Of a stretch of DNA of 64,000 bases, positions 37,002 to 44,736 are shown piece after piece; position 1 is the stretch's first letter; each line of letters begins with the position of its first letter. The stretch lies in the NCBI RefSeq assembly GCF_963666525.1, contig NZ_OY762905.1, positions 1,240,001-1,304,000 of the forward strand. The letters are read 5' to 3'. The notes under the pieces are model-generated. The model made no database searches, had not been told where the DNA came from, and saw only the letters and a program-made list of their open reading frames with translations. A program made the position numbers and the translations under genes. Source of the stretch: an uncultured Cohaesibacter sp. GTDB taxonomy: Bacteria > Pseudomonadota > Alphaproteobacteria > Rhizobiales > Cohaesibacteraceae.

Positions 37002-37772
37002 ATGTATCTGCTTGTCGGACTTGGCAATCCCGGACCCCAATATGCTGGCAACCGCCACAATATCGGCTTCATGGCGATCGACGAGATTGCCCGTCAGCAT
37101 CGTTTCGGCCCTTGGCGCCGCAAGTTTCAGGGTGAAATCAGCGAAGGCCAGATCGGCCCGCACAAGGTTCTCCTGCTCAAGCCAGCCACCTACATGAACG
37201 AATCCGGACGCGCGATCTCGGAAGCCTGCCGCTTCTACAAGATCCCGCCTGAGGATGTGTTTGTCTATCACGACGAACTCGATCTGAACCCCGGCAAGGT
37301 CAAGGCCAAGCTGGGTGGCGGTGTTGCTGGGCACAATGGTCTGCGCTCGACGGGTGCTCATATCGGCAATAATTTCCACCGCGTCAGGATGGGCATCGGC
37401 CATCCGGGCCGGGAGCGGGTAACCCAGTGGGTTCTGGGTGATTTCGCCAAGGCCGACAGGGAATGGCTCGAGCCGGTTCTGGATGCCATCGCCCGCACCG
37501 TGCCAAGCATGCTCGACCATGATCTCGGTCGCTTCATGACCGACTTCAACCAGCATATCGCTCCGCCGGTGAACGGCCACAAGAAATCGAAACCACAGTC
37601 CGCAAGCGCCGACGGCAACCCGCCCCGCACCGGGGAGAAAGCCGCGTCCGGCAGCTCGGACAGCACCAACAGGGGCAGCAGCAGCGCCCACTCCGGAGAC
37701 ACACCGGAGCCCCCCAAGAATGCGATGGCCGAGGCGTTGATGCGTCTGGTCACCAGAAACAAGGATGAATAG
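37002..37772 (+). CDS. pth: Peptidyl-tRNA hydrolase with a C-terminal extension
   Basis: Pth frees tRNA from prematurely released peptidyl-tRNA. The catalytic site is complete: [22 protein letters not shown] with the active-site histidine, [29 protein letters not shown] with the catalytic aspartate, and [13 protein letters not shown] and [12 protein letters not shown]. The catalytic domain ends near residue 190. After it come about 65 residues of low-complexity Ser/Lys/Pro/Gly sequence and a short helix ([17 protein letters not shown]), longer than in the E. coli enzyme (194 residues). It lies two bases before ychF. Confidence 0.96.
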   Translation: MYLLVGLGNPGPQYAGNRHNIGFMAIDEIARQHRFGPWRRKFQGEISEGQIGPHKVLLLKPATYMNESGRAISEACRFYKIPPEDVFVYHDELDLNPGKVKAKLGGGVAGHNGLRSTGAHIGNNFHRVRMGIGHPGRERVTQWVLGDFAKADREWLEPVLDAIARTVPSMLDHDLGRFMTDFNQHIAPPVNGHKKSKPQSASADGNPPRTGEKAASGSSDSTNRGSSSAHSGDTPEPPKNAMAEALMRLVTRNKDE

Positions 37773-37774
37773 CA

Positions 37775-38875
37775 ATGGGCTTCAAATGCGGGATCGTGGG
37801 GCTGCCAAACGTCGGCAAATCCACTCTTTTCAATGCCTTGACAAAAACCGCGGCAGCACAGGCTGCCAACTATCCCTTCTGCACCATCGAGCCGAACACC
37901 GGTGACGTTGCCGTGCCGGATCCGCGCATGGATGCCATTGCCAAGATTGCCGGCTCCAAGGAACTGATCCCGACGCGCCTGACCTTTGTCGACATCGCCG
38001 GTCTGGTGCGCGGTGCCTCCAAGGGCGAGGGCCTCGGCAACCAGTTTCTGGCCAACATTCGCGAAGTGGACGCCATCGTGCATGTGCTGCGCTGCTTTGA
38101 AGATGACGACATCACCCATGTCGAAGGCAAGATCGATCCGGTGACCGATGCAGAAACCGTTGAAACCGAATTGATGATCTCGGACATGGAAAGCCTTGAG
38201 CGCCGAGTCGCCAACCTGCGCAAGCGCGGGCAGACCGGTGACAAGGATGCCAAGCTACAGGCCGCGCTGATGGACCGTCTGCTGGAGCTGCTGCACGATG
38301 GCAAGCCCGGCCGGATGCTCGAGGTTGCCGATGATGAGGAGCGCAAGGCTGTCAACGGCCTCAACCTGCTGACAACCAAACCGGTTCTCTATATCTGCAA
38401 CGTCGACGAGGAAAGCGCAGCCACCGGCAACAAATTCTCGAAGGCCGTTGAAGAAATGGCCGAGAAGCAGGGTGCGGGCGCTGTCGTGATCTCGGCCGCC
38501 ATCGAGGCGGAGATCTCCCAGCTGGACGCCGACGAGCAGGCAGAGTTTCTCGAAACCCTCAGCCTTGAAGAGCCCGGCCTTGATCGCATGATCCGTGCAG
38601 GCTACGACCTCTTGCACCTGATCACCTATTTCACTGCAGGCCCGAAAGAAACCCGCGCCTGGACCGTGACCCGCGGATGCAAGGCCCCACAGGCCGCCGG
38701 TGTCATCCACACCGACTTCGAGCGTGGCTTCATTCGCGCCCAGACGATTGCCTACAACGACTATGTCACGCTCGGCGGCGAAACTGCAGCCAAGGAAGCC
38801 GGAAAGGCACGCGACGAAGGCAAGGAATATGTCGTGCAGGACGGCGACGTCATGCTGTTCAAATTCAACACCTAG
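37775..38875 (+). CDS. ychF: Redox-regulated ATPase YchF (OLA1 family)
   Basis: YchF is an Obg-family P-loop protein that prefers ATP and associates with ribosomes; it is linked to stress responses. The 366 residues show the P-loop GIVGLPNVGKSTLFNALT, the NYPFCTIEPN switch, FVDIAGLVRGASKGEGLGN, the altered base-recognition region YICNVDEE in place of NKxD, and the C-terminal TGS domain ending VIHTDFERGFIRAQTI with YVVQDGDVMLFKFN. The start codon is two bases after the pth stop, indicating coupling. A strong terminator follows. Confidence 0.97.
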   Translation: MGFKCGIVGLPNVGKSTLFNALTKTAAAQAANYPFCTIEPNTGDVAVPDPRMDAIAKIAGSKELIPTRLTFVDIAGLVRGASKGEGLGNQFLANIREVDAIVHVLRCFEDDDITHVEGKIDPVTDAETVETELMISDMESLERRVANLRKRGQTGDKDAKLQAALMDRLLELLHDGKPGRMLEVADDEERKAVNGLNLLTTKPVLYICNVDEESAATGNKFSKAVEEMAEKQGAGAVVISAAIEAEISQLDADEQAEFLETLSLEEPGLDRMIRAGYDLLHLITYFTAGPKETRAWTVTRGCKAPQAAGVIHTDFERGFIRAQTIAYNDYVTLGGETAAKEAGKARDEGKEYVVQDGDVMLFKFNT

Positions 38876-38898
38876 GCCCCCTGCCCGCAAACGACATG

Positions 38899-38935
38899 AA
38901 AAAGCCTGTCCGGTCTACCCGGACAGGCTTTTTTG
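38899..38935 (+). terminator. Bidirectional terminator between ychF and the FMN reductase gene
   Basis: AAAGCCTGTCCGG (38901-38913) and CCGGACAGGCTTT (38919-38931) form a 13-bp stem with T-runs on both strands, so it can serve ychF and the convergent gene. Confidence 0.9.
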
Positions 38936-38966
38936 TTGAGCCATCAATAAAAGAGGAGGCGAAGCC

Positions 38967-39530
38967 TCAATCCTTCGAATGCAGGGCCACCCAGTCGGCG
39001 AAAGCAGACGCGAACTTGGCGAGGAAATCGCGCGTTCCGTCCTTGGTGATCTGGTCATTTTCATCAAACAGATCCCCAAAGGTTCCGATGTAGGCTTCGG
39101 GCTGCTGCATGGTGGGCATATCGAGGAAAGTGAGTGACTGGCGCAGGTGATGGTTGGCACCGAAGCCGCCGATCCCGCCAAGCGAGCCGGAAACCACACC
39201 GGCAGGCTTGCCAGCCCAGACGCTTTGACCATACGGACGCGACCCCACATCAAGCGCATTCTTTATAGGCGCCGGAACCGACCGGTTAAACTCTGGGGTT
39301 ACAAAGAGCACACCATCAGCTGGCGCCATGGAAGCGCGGAAGGCTTTCCATTCTTCCGGTGCATTCTCGTCATCAAGGTCCGTATTGTAGAAGGGCAGAT
39401 TGCCAACTTCAACGAAACGGAAGGACAGATTGTCCGGCGCGAGATTGACGATGGCGTTGGCAACCTTGCGGTTGATGGAAGCCTTTCTCAAGCTACCGAC
39501 AATCACTGCAATATCATATTGGTCTTTCAT
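38967..39530 (-). CDS. NADPH-dependent FMN reductase family protein
   Basis: A 187-residue flavodoxin-fold oxidoreductase. The FMN phosphate loop is IAVIVGSLRKASINRKVA (GSLRxxS), followed by LPFYNTDLDDEN, DGVLFVTPEFNRSVPAPIKNALDVGSR in shorter blocks (TPEFNRSVPAPIKNALD) and KPAGVVSGSLGGIGG. Such enzymes reduce quinones, azo dyes, chromate or free flavin. The ATG at 39530 follows CAGGAG; the longer frame to 39632 lacks support. It is a single gene. The natural substrate is not evident. Confidence 0.9.
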   Translation of the reverse strand: MKDQYDIAVIVGSLRKASINRKVANAIVNLAPDNLSFRFVEVGNLPFYNTDLDDENAPEEWKAFRASMAPADGVLFVTPEFNRSVPAPIKNALDVGSRPYGQSVWAGKPAGVVSGSLGGIGGFGANHHLRQSLTFLDMPTMQQPEAYIGTFGDLFDENDQITKDGTRDFLAKFASAFADWVALHSKD

Positions 39531-39736
39531 GGCACTCTCCTGAAATTCAAAAAGTCTCAATAAGCGACGCCCATTCGAATCGTAACGGGCGATGAACCGT
39601 TTGTTTATCCTTATGTGGGGTCTTGGAACCAACGGTTCAAAGGCCCGGATGTTCCCAGGACCCCATGCCTGCCATGAAATATTTTCATTGGTGAGACGAT
39701 TGACTCAGACGGCTTCGCACCCGATGACAAGAAGCC

Positions 39737-40351
39737 TCAGATCTGTGCCTGTGGCGCGCATCCATAGGCCCGCATGAAGGCCGCCACGGCCGTATCAACA
39801 GCCTCGTCAAACTCCAGATAGGGTGGACAGCGATACATGATCGGTTCGGCGATGCCACATTCCAGCAGCCCCTTGAGATGCAGACTGAGGATCTTGGCAG
39901 ATGGCCCTGCAAGCATCCCCCGGTTCATCTTGTCGGCAAGATAGGCCTCCACCTCGGCCCATCCTCGCACCTGACCGTTCTTGTAGATTTCCTGCGAAAG
40001 CTTGCCAGAGAATTCCTCGGAGACGGCACTACGAAACAGCGCAAACACCTCCTCGTTGGTGATGAACTCCAGATAGTTGCGGCCAAAGATTCGCAGCAGT
40101 TCGGCCAGTTCCGCATCCGCATTTTCTTCGAGGACCAGAAACACCTCCTGCCCCCTCTCATCGAGAGACTGCATCAGGACAGCAGCAAACAGCTCTTCCT
40201 TAGAGCTAAAGTAACTATAAAGTGTAGCTTTCGACCCGCCCAGCTCTGCCGAAATAGCGGCCATACTGGCACCGTGATAGCCGTTTTGGCCGAAGATTTT
40301 GGCGGCGACCCGCAGAATCTCCTGCCTTTTCTCATCTGTCTTGACCCGCAT
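39737..40351 (-). CDS. TetR family repressor of the adjacent efflux operon
   Basis: A 204-residue TetR regulator. The DNA-binding domain is canonical: RQEILRVAAKIFGQNGYHGASMAAISAELGGSKATLYSYFSSKEELF, of which the recognition helix is GGSKATLYSYF. The C-terminal ligand domain (LLRIFGRNYLEFI, ALFRSAVSEEF) resembles the AcrR/NalC-type C-terminal region. AAGGAG lies seven bases before the ATG. The gene is divergent from the NodT-EmrA-EmrB operon with 118 bases between, and two copies of a GTAC-centred palindrome lie over both promoters, so it very likely represses itself and the pump until a drug or toxic compound binds. Confidence 0.92.
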   Translation of the reverse strand: MRVKTDEKRQEILRVAAKIFGQNGYHGASMAAISAELGGSKATLYSYFSSKEELFAAVLMQSLDERGQEVFLVLEENADAELAELLRIFGRNYLEFITNEEVFALFRSAVSEEFSGKLSQEIYKNGQVRGWAEVEAYLADKMNRGMLAGPSAKILSLHLKGLLECGIAEPIMYRCPPYLEFDEAVDTAVAAFMRAYGCAPQAQI

Positions 40352-40375
40352 GCGACACACTCCTTAAGTGAACAC

Positions 40376-40387
40376 CACAGTACAGTT
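40376..40387. promoter_or_regulatory. Operator copy 1 (AACNGTACNGTT-like) over the tetR promoter
   Basis: CACAGTACAGTT, a near-palindrome centred on GTAC. It overlaps the proposed leftward -10 (TACTGT on the minus strand), whose -35 TTGCAA is 17 bases away. It shares the AACNGTACNGTT pattern with the copy 51 bases to the right. Confidence 0.6.
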
Positions 40388-40392
40388 TTAGC

Positions 40393-40419
40393 TTGACTGT
40401 TGCAAGACAAGAATATAAC
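40393..40419 (+). promoter_or_regulatory. Possible promoter of the efflux operon
   Basis: TTGACT at 40393-40398 and TATAAC at 40414-40419, spaced 15 bases (shorter than ideal). It lies between the two operator copies, 50 bases before the NodT-like start. Confidence 0.45.
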
Positions 40420-40426
40420 AAAAACG

Positions 40427-40438
40427 AACTGTACGGTT
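40427..40438. promoter_or_regulatory. Operator copy 2 (AACNGTACNGTT-like) before the efflux operon
   Basis: AACTGTACGGTT, near-palindromic around GTAC, just downstream of the proposed -10 of the pump operon, where a bound repressor would block initiation. Confidence 0.6.
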
Positions 40439-40469
40439 TACCGCCTCACTTAGACTGGACCTCCCAACC

Positions 40470-41915
40470 ATGCCGCTTTTCCATCTGAAGAAACGACGCT
40501 CCACGCCTATGGCCGTTGGCATTCTTTGCCTGCTGGCCGGCTGCGCCATCCCCCCCAAAGACACCCCGCTTTCCGAATTCAAGCCCGTCAGCGCCTATCA
40601 GACTGGAAAGTCCTTTCACGCCTCAACCGCCCAGTGGCCCTCCGATCACTGGTGGGAAGTCTACAGGGACAGACAGCTCGATCAGTTGATGCAGGAAGGT
40701 TTGGCCGAGGCCAATGATATCCGGTTGGCCGAAGCCCGCCTCAAGCTAGCCCAGGCAGCAACCAGCATGTCCCGTTCAAGCCTGTTCCCCACCCTTGGCG
40801 CCCACGCCTCTGCGGATCAGGAACGCCAGAGCTATCATTATCTGATGGACGAGGCCTTCGTGCCACAAGGCTGGAACGACGGCGGCATCGCCACACTCAA
40901 CTTCAACTGGGAAATCGACTTCTGGGGCAAGAACCGCGCCGCTCTTGCGGCCGCGAAGGGTGAACAGCAGGCCGCCGAAGCGGAAGCCGCTGCCGCCCGT
41001 CTGGCCGTCTCCTCCGGCATAGCCGGTGCCTATGCCCAGCTTGCCTCGCTTTATGCCAGCCGTGATGCCGCCTCCAGTGCCCTGCGAGTGCGCAATGACA
41101 GCCTGAAGCTGATGCAATCGCGCTACAACCAGCAGCTCGAAAACGAAAGTGCATTGGAGCGGGCCAAGTCCAACCAGCAGAACACCATCGCCGGTCTTGC
41201 GGAAATTGACGAGGCGATTGCCCTTGCCAAGAACCAGATGGCTGCCCTTCTCGGCAAAGGGCCGGATCGTGGCCTTGCCATCGAACGCCCACGGATCAGA
41301 GGCGGCCACTATTATGGCTTGCCGAAAGAATTGCCGCTCGATCTTCTCGGCAGGCGCCCTGATATCGTAGCTGCGCGTCTAAGGGCGGAAGCCTCGGTCA
41401 AGCGGATCGAGGAAGCCAAGGCCACCTTCTATCCAAACGTCAACCTGACGGCGATGATCGGCAGACAGGCGCTGGGCCTTGATCTGCTGCAGAAGCAGGA
41501 TGCAACCCTTGGCTCGATCGGACCTGCCGTCTCGCTGCCAATCCTCGACGGCGGACGACTGAGGGCTGGTTACGCCCGCTCGAAAGCCAGCCAGGAAATG
41601 GCTGTTGCGACCTATGACCAGACTCTCGTCAGAGCCCTCAAGGATGTGGCCGACGCGGTGGTCAGCAAACGCCAGCTTTCCATACGCCTCGATGCCACAC
41701 AGAAAGCCGTCAAGGCGGCCCAGAATGCCTACGACATTGTCAAGAACCGCTATGAAGGCGGCCTTGCAACCTATCTTGAAGTCCTAGCCGCCGAAGACGC
41801 CATGATTGGCGCCCGCGGTGCCGCGGCAGCGTTGCAAGCGCGGAGTTTTGCGCTTGATGTACAGTTGGTCCGAGCTCTTGGTGGAGGCTTCCGCGAAATG
41901 GAGAAAACCAAGTGA
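40470..41915 (+). CDS. Outer-membrane efflux lipoprotein, NodT/OprM family
   Basis: The outer-membrane channel of a tripartite pump. The 481-residue protein begins with a lipoprotein signal (lipobox LLAGC, cysteine at residue 25) and has the two related OEP repeats: DQLMQEGLAEANDIRLAEARLKLAQA and GRRPDIVAARLRAEASVKRIEEAKATFYPNVNLTA in the second half (noted here by GRRPDIVAARLRAEA). Also NWEIDFWGKNRAALAAAKGE and VSLPILDGGRLRAGYARSKA are family marks. It forms a trimeric channel-tunnel. A GTGA overlap joins it to the EmrA-type gene, so channel, adaptor and pump are one operon. Confidence 0.93.
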   Translation: MPLFHLKKRRSTPMAVGILCLLAGCAIPPKDTPLSEFKPVSAYQTGKSFHASTAQWPSDHWWEVYRDRQLDQLMQEGLAEANDIRLAEARLKLAQAATSMSRSSLFPTLGAHASADQERQSYHYLMDEAFVPQGWNDGGIATLNFNWEIDFWGKNRAALAAAKGEQQAAEAEAAAARLAVSSGIAGAYAQLASLYASRDAASSALRVRNDSLKLMQSRYNQQLENESALERAKSNQQNTIAGLAEIDEAIALAKNQMAALLGKGPDRGLAIERPRIRGGHYYGLPKELPLDLLGRRPDIVAARLRAEASVKRIEEAKATFYPNVNLTAMIGRQALGLDLLQKQDATLGSIGPAVSLPILDGGRLRAGYARSKASQEMAVATYDQTLVRALKDVADAVVSKRQLSIRLDATQKAVKAAQNAYDIVKNRYEGGLATYLEVLAAEDAMIGARGAAAALQARSFALDVQLVRALGGGFREMEKTK

Positions 41916-43087
41916 ACGATATGAGTAAAGTTTCTGCAGAGAGCAAGCGCGACAGCAATGTCGAGAAGATCTTCGACGAGCCTAACAGCGTGCCCCCGAG
42001 GAAGAGCAAACGCTGGCCGATGTTCCTGGGCCTTTTCGTCGCCGTTGCTGCGGTGTCCGGCGCCTATTATGCCTATGATACGCTCTATGGCTCCAAGCAC
42101 GTGGTCACCGACAACGCCTATGTCGGCGCCGACATGGCCAACATCACGCCATTGATTGCCGCTCCGGTCACTGAAGTGCACGTCAGCGATACCCAGCATG
42201 TTGCCAAGGGCGACATCCTGGTGGTGCTGGACGACACTGACGCCGCGCTACATCTCAAGCAGGCCGAAGCCGGCTATCAGCAGGCCCTGCGTGCCGTAAA
42301 GGCACTCAATGCGACCGACAAGACGCTTCTGGCCCAGATCGAGGGTCGCAAGGCCGACCAGCAGCGTGCCGAGGCTCAATACACAATGGCTGAGGCAAAC
42401 TTTGCCAAGGCCAAGATCGACCTTGAACGGCGCCAGACCCTGGTTGAAAACGGCTCCGTCTCAGGCGACGAACTGACCATGGCCGAAACCGCCTTCAAGA
42501 ATGCCGAAGCCAATCTCGGTGCAGCAGAAGCCTCTCTGGCAGCCGCCCGCGCAGGACTTGAAGCCGCTCAGGGCCAGCAGATGGCCAACGCCGCCATGAT
42601 CGAAGGTGCCACCGTGGAAGAAAACCCGCAGGTACTCGTCGCCAAAGCCCAACGTGATCAGGCTCAGGTCAATCTTGACCGCACCATCATCCGCTCACCG
42701 GTTGACGGGGTTGTCTCCATGCGCCGGGTTCAGGTTGGTGAACGGGTTCAGCCGGGCATGCGCCTGATGGTCGTCGTGCCACTCAATGAAGTCTATGTCG
42801 ATGCCAACTTCAAGGAAGTGCAGCTTGAAAAAGTCAAGGCCGGACAGCCTGTGATCCTGCATTCGGACCTCTATGGCGACGACGTTGAGTTCCACGGCAC
42901 CGTTGTCGGCTTTTCCGGTGGTACAGGCGCGGCCTTCTCCGCAGTACCCGCCCAGAACGCCACCGGCAACTGGATCAAGGTTGTCCAGCGCCTGCCGGTC
43001 CGTGTCGCTCTCGATCCCGAGCAGCTGAAAGACCACCCGCTGGAAGTGGGGCTGTCCATGGAAGCCGACATTCGCGTTGCTGAATAG
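41912..43087 (+). CDS. emrA: HlyD/EmrA-type membrane fusion protein
   Basis: The periplasmic adaptor of an EmrAB-type pump, 391 residues. It has one N-terminal membrane anchor (WPMFLGLFVAVAAVSGAYYAY), the first half of the lipoyl domain (TDNAYVGADMANITPLIAAPVTEVHV cut as DNAYVGADMANITPLIAAPV), a long coiled-coil hairpin (residues about 110-235, Ala/Glu/Gln-rich), the second lipoyl half (LDRTIIRSPVDGVVSMRRVQ) and the beta-barrel (VPLNEVYVDANFKEVQL). The GTG start at 41912 overlaps the stop of the channel gene (GTGA) and has GGAG eight bases upstream; an ATG at 41921 is the alternative. Confidence 0.94.
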   Translation: MNDMSKVSAESKRDSNVEKIFDEPNSVPPRKSKRWPMFLGLFVAVAAVSGAYYAYDTLYGSKHVVTDNAYVGADMANITPLIAAPVTEVHVSDTQHVAKGDILVVLDDTDAALHLKQAEAGYQQALRAVKALNATDKTLLAQIEGRKADQQRAEAQYTMAEANFAKAKIDLERRQTLVENGSVSGDELTMAETAFKNAEANLGAAEASLAAARAGLEAAQGQQMANAAMIEGATVEENPQVLVAKAQRDQAQVNLDRTIIRSPVDGVVSMRRVQVGERVQPGMRLMVVVPLNEVYVDANFKEVQLEKVKAGQPVILHSDLYGDDVEFHGTVVGFSGGTGAAFSAVPAQNATGNWIKVVQRLPVRVALDPEQLKDHPLEVGLSMEADIRVAE

Positions 43088-43110
43088 ACGGACATAGAGG
43101 ACACGAAAAG

Positions 43111-44640
43111 ATGATGAACGACGACAGCAAAAGCCGGCCCCTGACGGGGGCCAGCCTGCTCATTGCTGCGCTGGCCATCGGCACCGGCAACTTTCTGGTC
43201 GTGCTCGACAGCACGATTGCGAACGTGTCGGTGCCCACCATCGCCGGATCGCTGGGTGTCTCCATGTCACAGGGTACATGGGTCATCACCTCCTATGCGG
43301 TGGCCGAGGCCATCACGGTTCCCCTGACCGGCTGGCTGGCGATGAAATTCGGGGCCGCACGCACCTTCATTTTCTGCTTTTTCGCCTTTGCGCTTGTCTC
43401 CCTTTACTGCGGCATGGCCAATTCGCTCAACTCGCTCATTCTCGGGCGTGTGCTGCTCGGCCTGGTCGGCGGCCCTATCATGCCGCTATCCCAGATGCTG
43501 CTGATGCGGATTTTCCCGAAAGAAAAGGCAACTGCCGCCTCGGTTCTGTGGGCCATGACGACGCTAATCGGACCGATTGCCGGGCCGATTCTGGGTGGTA
43601 TCATCTGCGACAGCTACGGCTGGCAGTGGATCTTTCACATCAAGGTGCCAGTGGCCATCATCGGTGGTCTGGTGGTCTGGGCCTTCCTGCGCCATCAACC
43701 CGATCCGAAAGCCAAGGCCAAGATCGACGCGATTGGTCTGGGACTGTTGATTGTCTGGGTCGGTGCGCTGGAAGTGATGCTCGAGGAAGGTCGCGACAAG
43801 GACTGGTTCTCCTCACCGGAAATCTGCATTCTGGGGGCGGTTGCGCTGATCGGCTTTCTGGCTTTCCTGATCTGGGAACTGACCGACGAAAACCCGATTG
43901 TCGATCTGCGCATCTTCCGCCACAGGGGCTTTACGGCAGCCTCCATCACCTTTGCTGGGGGCTTTGCCGCCTTCTTCGCTTCGGTGGTGATCCTGCCTCT
44001 ATGGCTGCAGCAGAACATGGGCTACACCGCCACCTGGGCTGGCTATGCCACCGGCATCATGGGCGTTCTGGCGATGGTCTCGGCCCCCATTGTCGGCAAG
44101 GTCGTCGAGGTAGTCGATGCCCGCATCATCCTCTCGACCGGACTTCTCGGCCTCGGGGCCATGATGGCATGGCGCATGACCTTCAACGGCGACGTCACCT
44201 TCTTGCAGATGGCATGGCCAACGCTGTTCACCGGCCCCTTCATGGTAATGTTTTTCGTCCCCGTGACCGGGCTGGCACTGGCAACGGTGGAGCCGCACGA
44301 GCAGGCCAACGCAGCAGGTCTTTCCAACTTCATGCGAACCCTCGCCGGCGCCTTTGCCACCTCGCTGGTGCAGACCCAATGGCAGAACACCGCCCGAGTC
44401 AAGCAGAACGAGCTGGTCAACATGATGCCCAATACCGACCGGGTCATCTCCGACATGATGCAGAGCGGCATGTCCCACGAGGCCGCCGTCGGCAGCCTCA
44501 GCTACACGATCTATCACCAGAGCGTGCTGCTCTCCACATTGGAGATGTTCGGCATCATCACGGTAGTATTCGGACTGGCAGCCCTTCTGCCATGGCTCGC
44601 TCCGCGCGCCAATATCGTGGATCATCAGCATCATCACTAG
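43111..44640 (+). CDS. emrB: EmrB/QacA-type drug exporter, DHA2 family MFS
   Basis: The inner-membrane pump of the tripartite system, 509 residues with 14 predicted membrane helices. DHA2 marks include FLVVLDSTIANVSVPTIAG (motif D1), WVITSYAVAEAITVPLTGWLA, motif A-like MKFGAARTFIF, motif C in ATTLIGPIAGPILGGIICD (seen as LIGPIAGPILGG) and WIFHIKVPVA. It lies 23 bases after emrA. With the NodT-like channel it should export hydrophobic drugs or metabolites using the proton gradient. The C-terminus ends in a histidine-rich tail (DHQHHH). A terminator follows. Confidence 0.95.
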   Translation: MMNDDSKSRPLTGASLLIAALAIGTGNFLVVLDSTIANVSVPTIAGSLGVSMSQGTWVITSYAVAEAITVPLTGWLAMKFGAARTFIFCFFAFALVSLYCGMANSLNSLILGRVLLGLVGGPIMPLSQMLLMRIFPKEKATAASVLWAMTTLIGPIAGPILGGIICDSYGWQWIFHIKVPVAIIGGLVVWAFLRHQPDPKAKAKIDAIGLGLLIVWVGALEVMLEEGRDKDWFSSPEICILGAVALIGFLAFLIWELTDENPIVDLRIFRHRGFTAASITFAGGFAAFFASVVILPLWLQQNMGYTATWAGYATGIMGVLAMVSAPIVGKVVEVVDARIILSTGLLGLGAMMAWRMTFNGDVTFLQMAWPTLFTGPFMVMFFVPVTGLALATVEPHEQANAAGLSNFMRTLAGAFATSLVQTQWQNTARVKQNELVNMMPNTDRVISDMMQSGMSHEAAVGSLSYTIYHQSVLLSTLEMFGIITVVFGLAALLPWLAPRANIVDHQHHH

Positions 44641-44675
44641 GGGCATGGCCCCTGCTGCATGACACTGCAAACAAC

Positions 44676-44713
44676 AAGCCCGCCCCGAGGGATCATCCAC
44701 GGGACGGGCTTTT
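44676..44713 (+). terminator. Terminator after emrB, possibly bidirectional
   Basis: AAGCCCGCCCCG (44676-44687) and CGGGACGGGCTT (44700-44711) pair with one mismatch and are followed by TTTT. On the other strand it is followed by TGTTGTTTG and may also end the isomerase transcript. Confidence 0.75.
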
Positions 44714-44736
44714 CACATGATGCCATTGCGTAGCGA

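Noticed and set aside
43278-44720. 480-codon plus-strand frame overlapping emrB in another frame
   Set aside because: Low-complexity His/Arg/Gly composition; emrB in the main frame explains the region.
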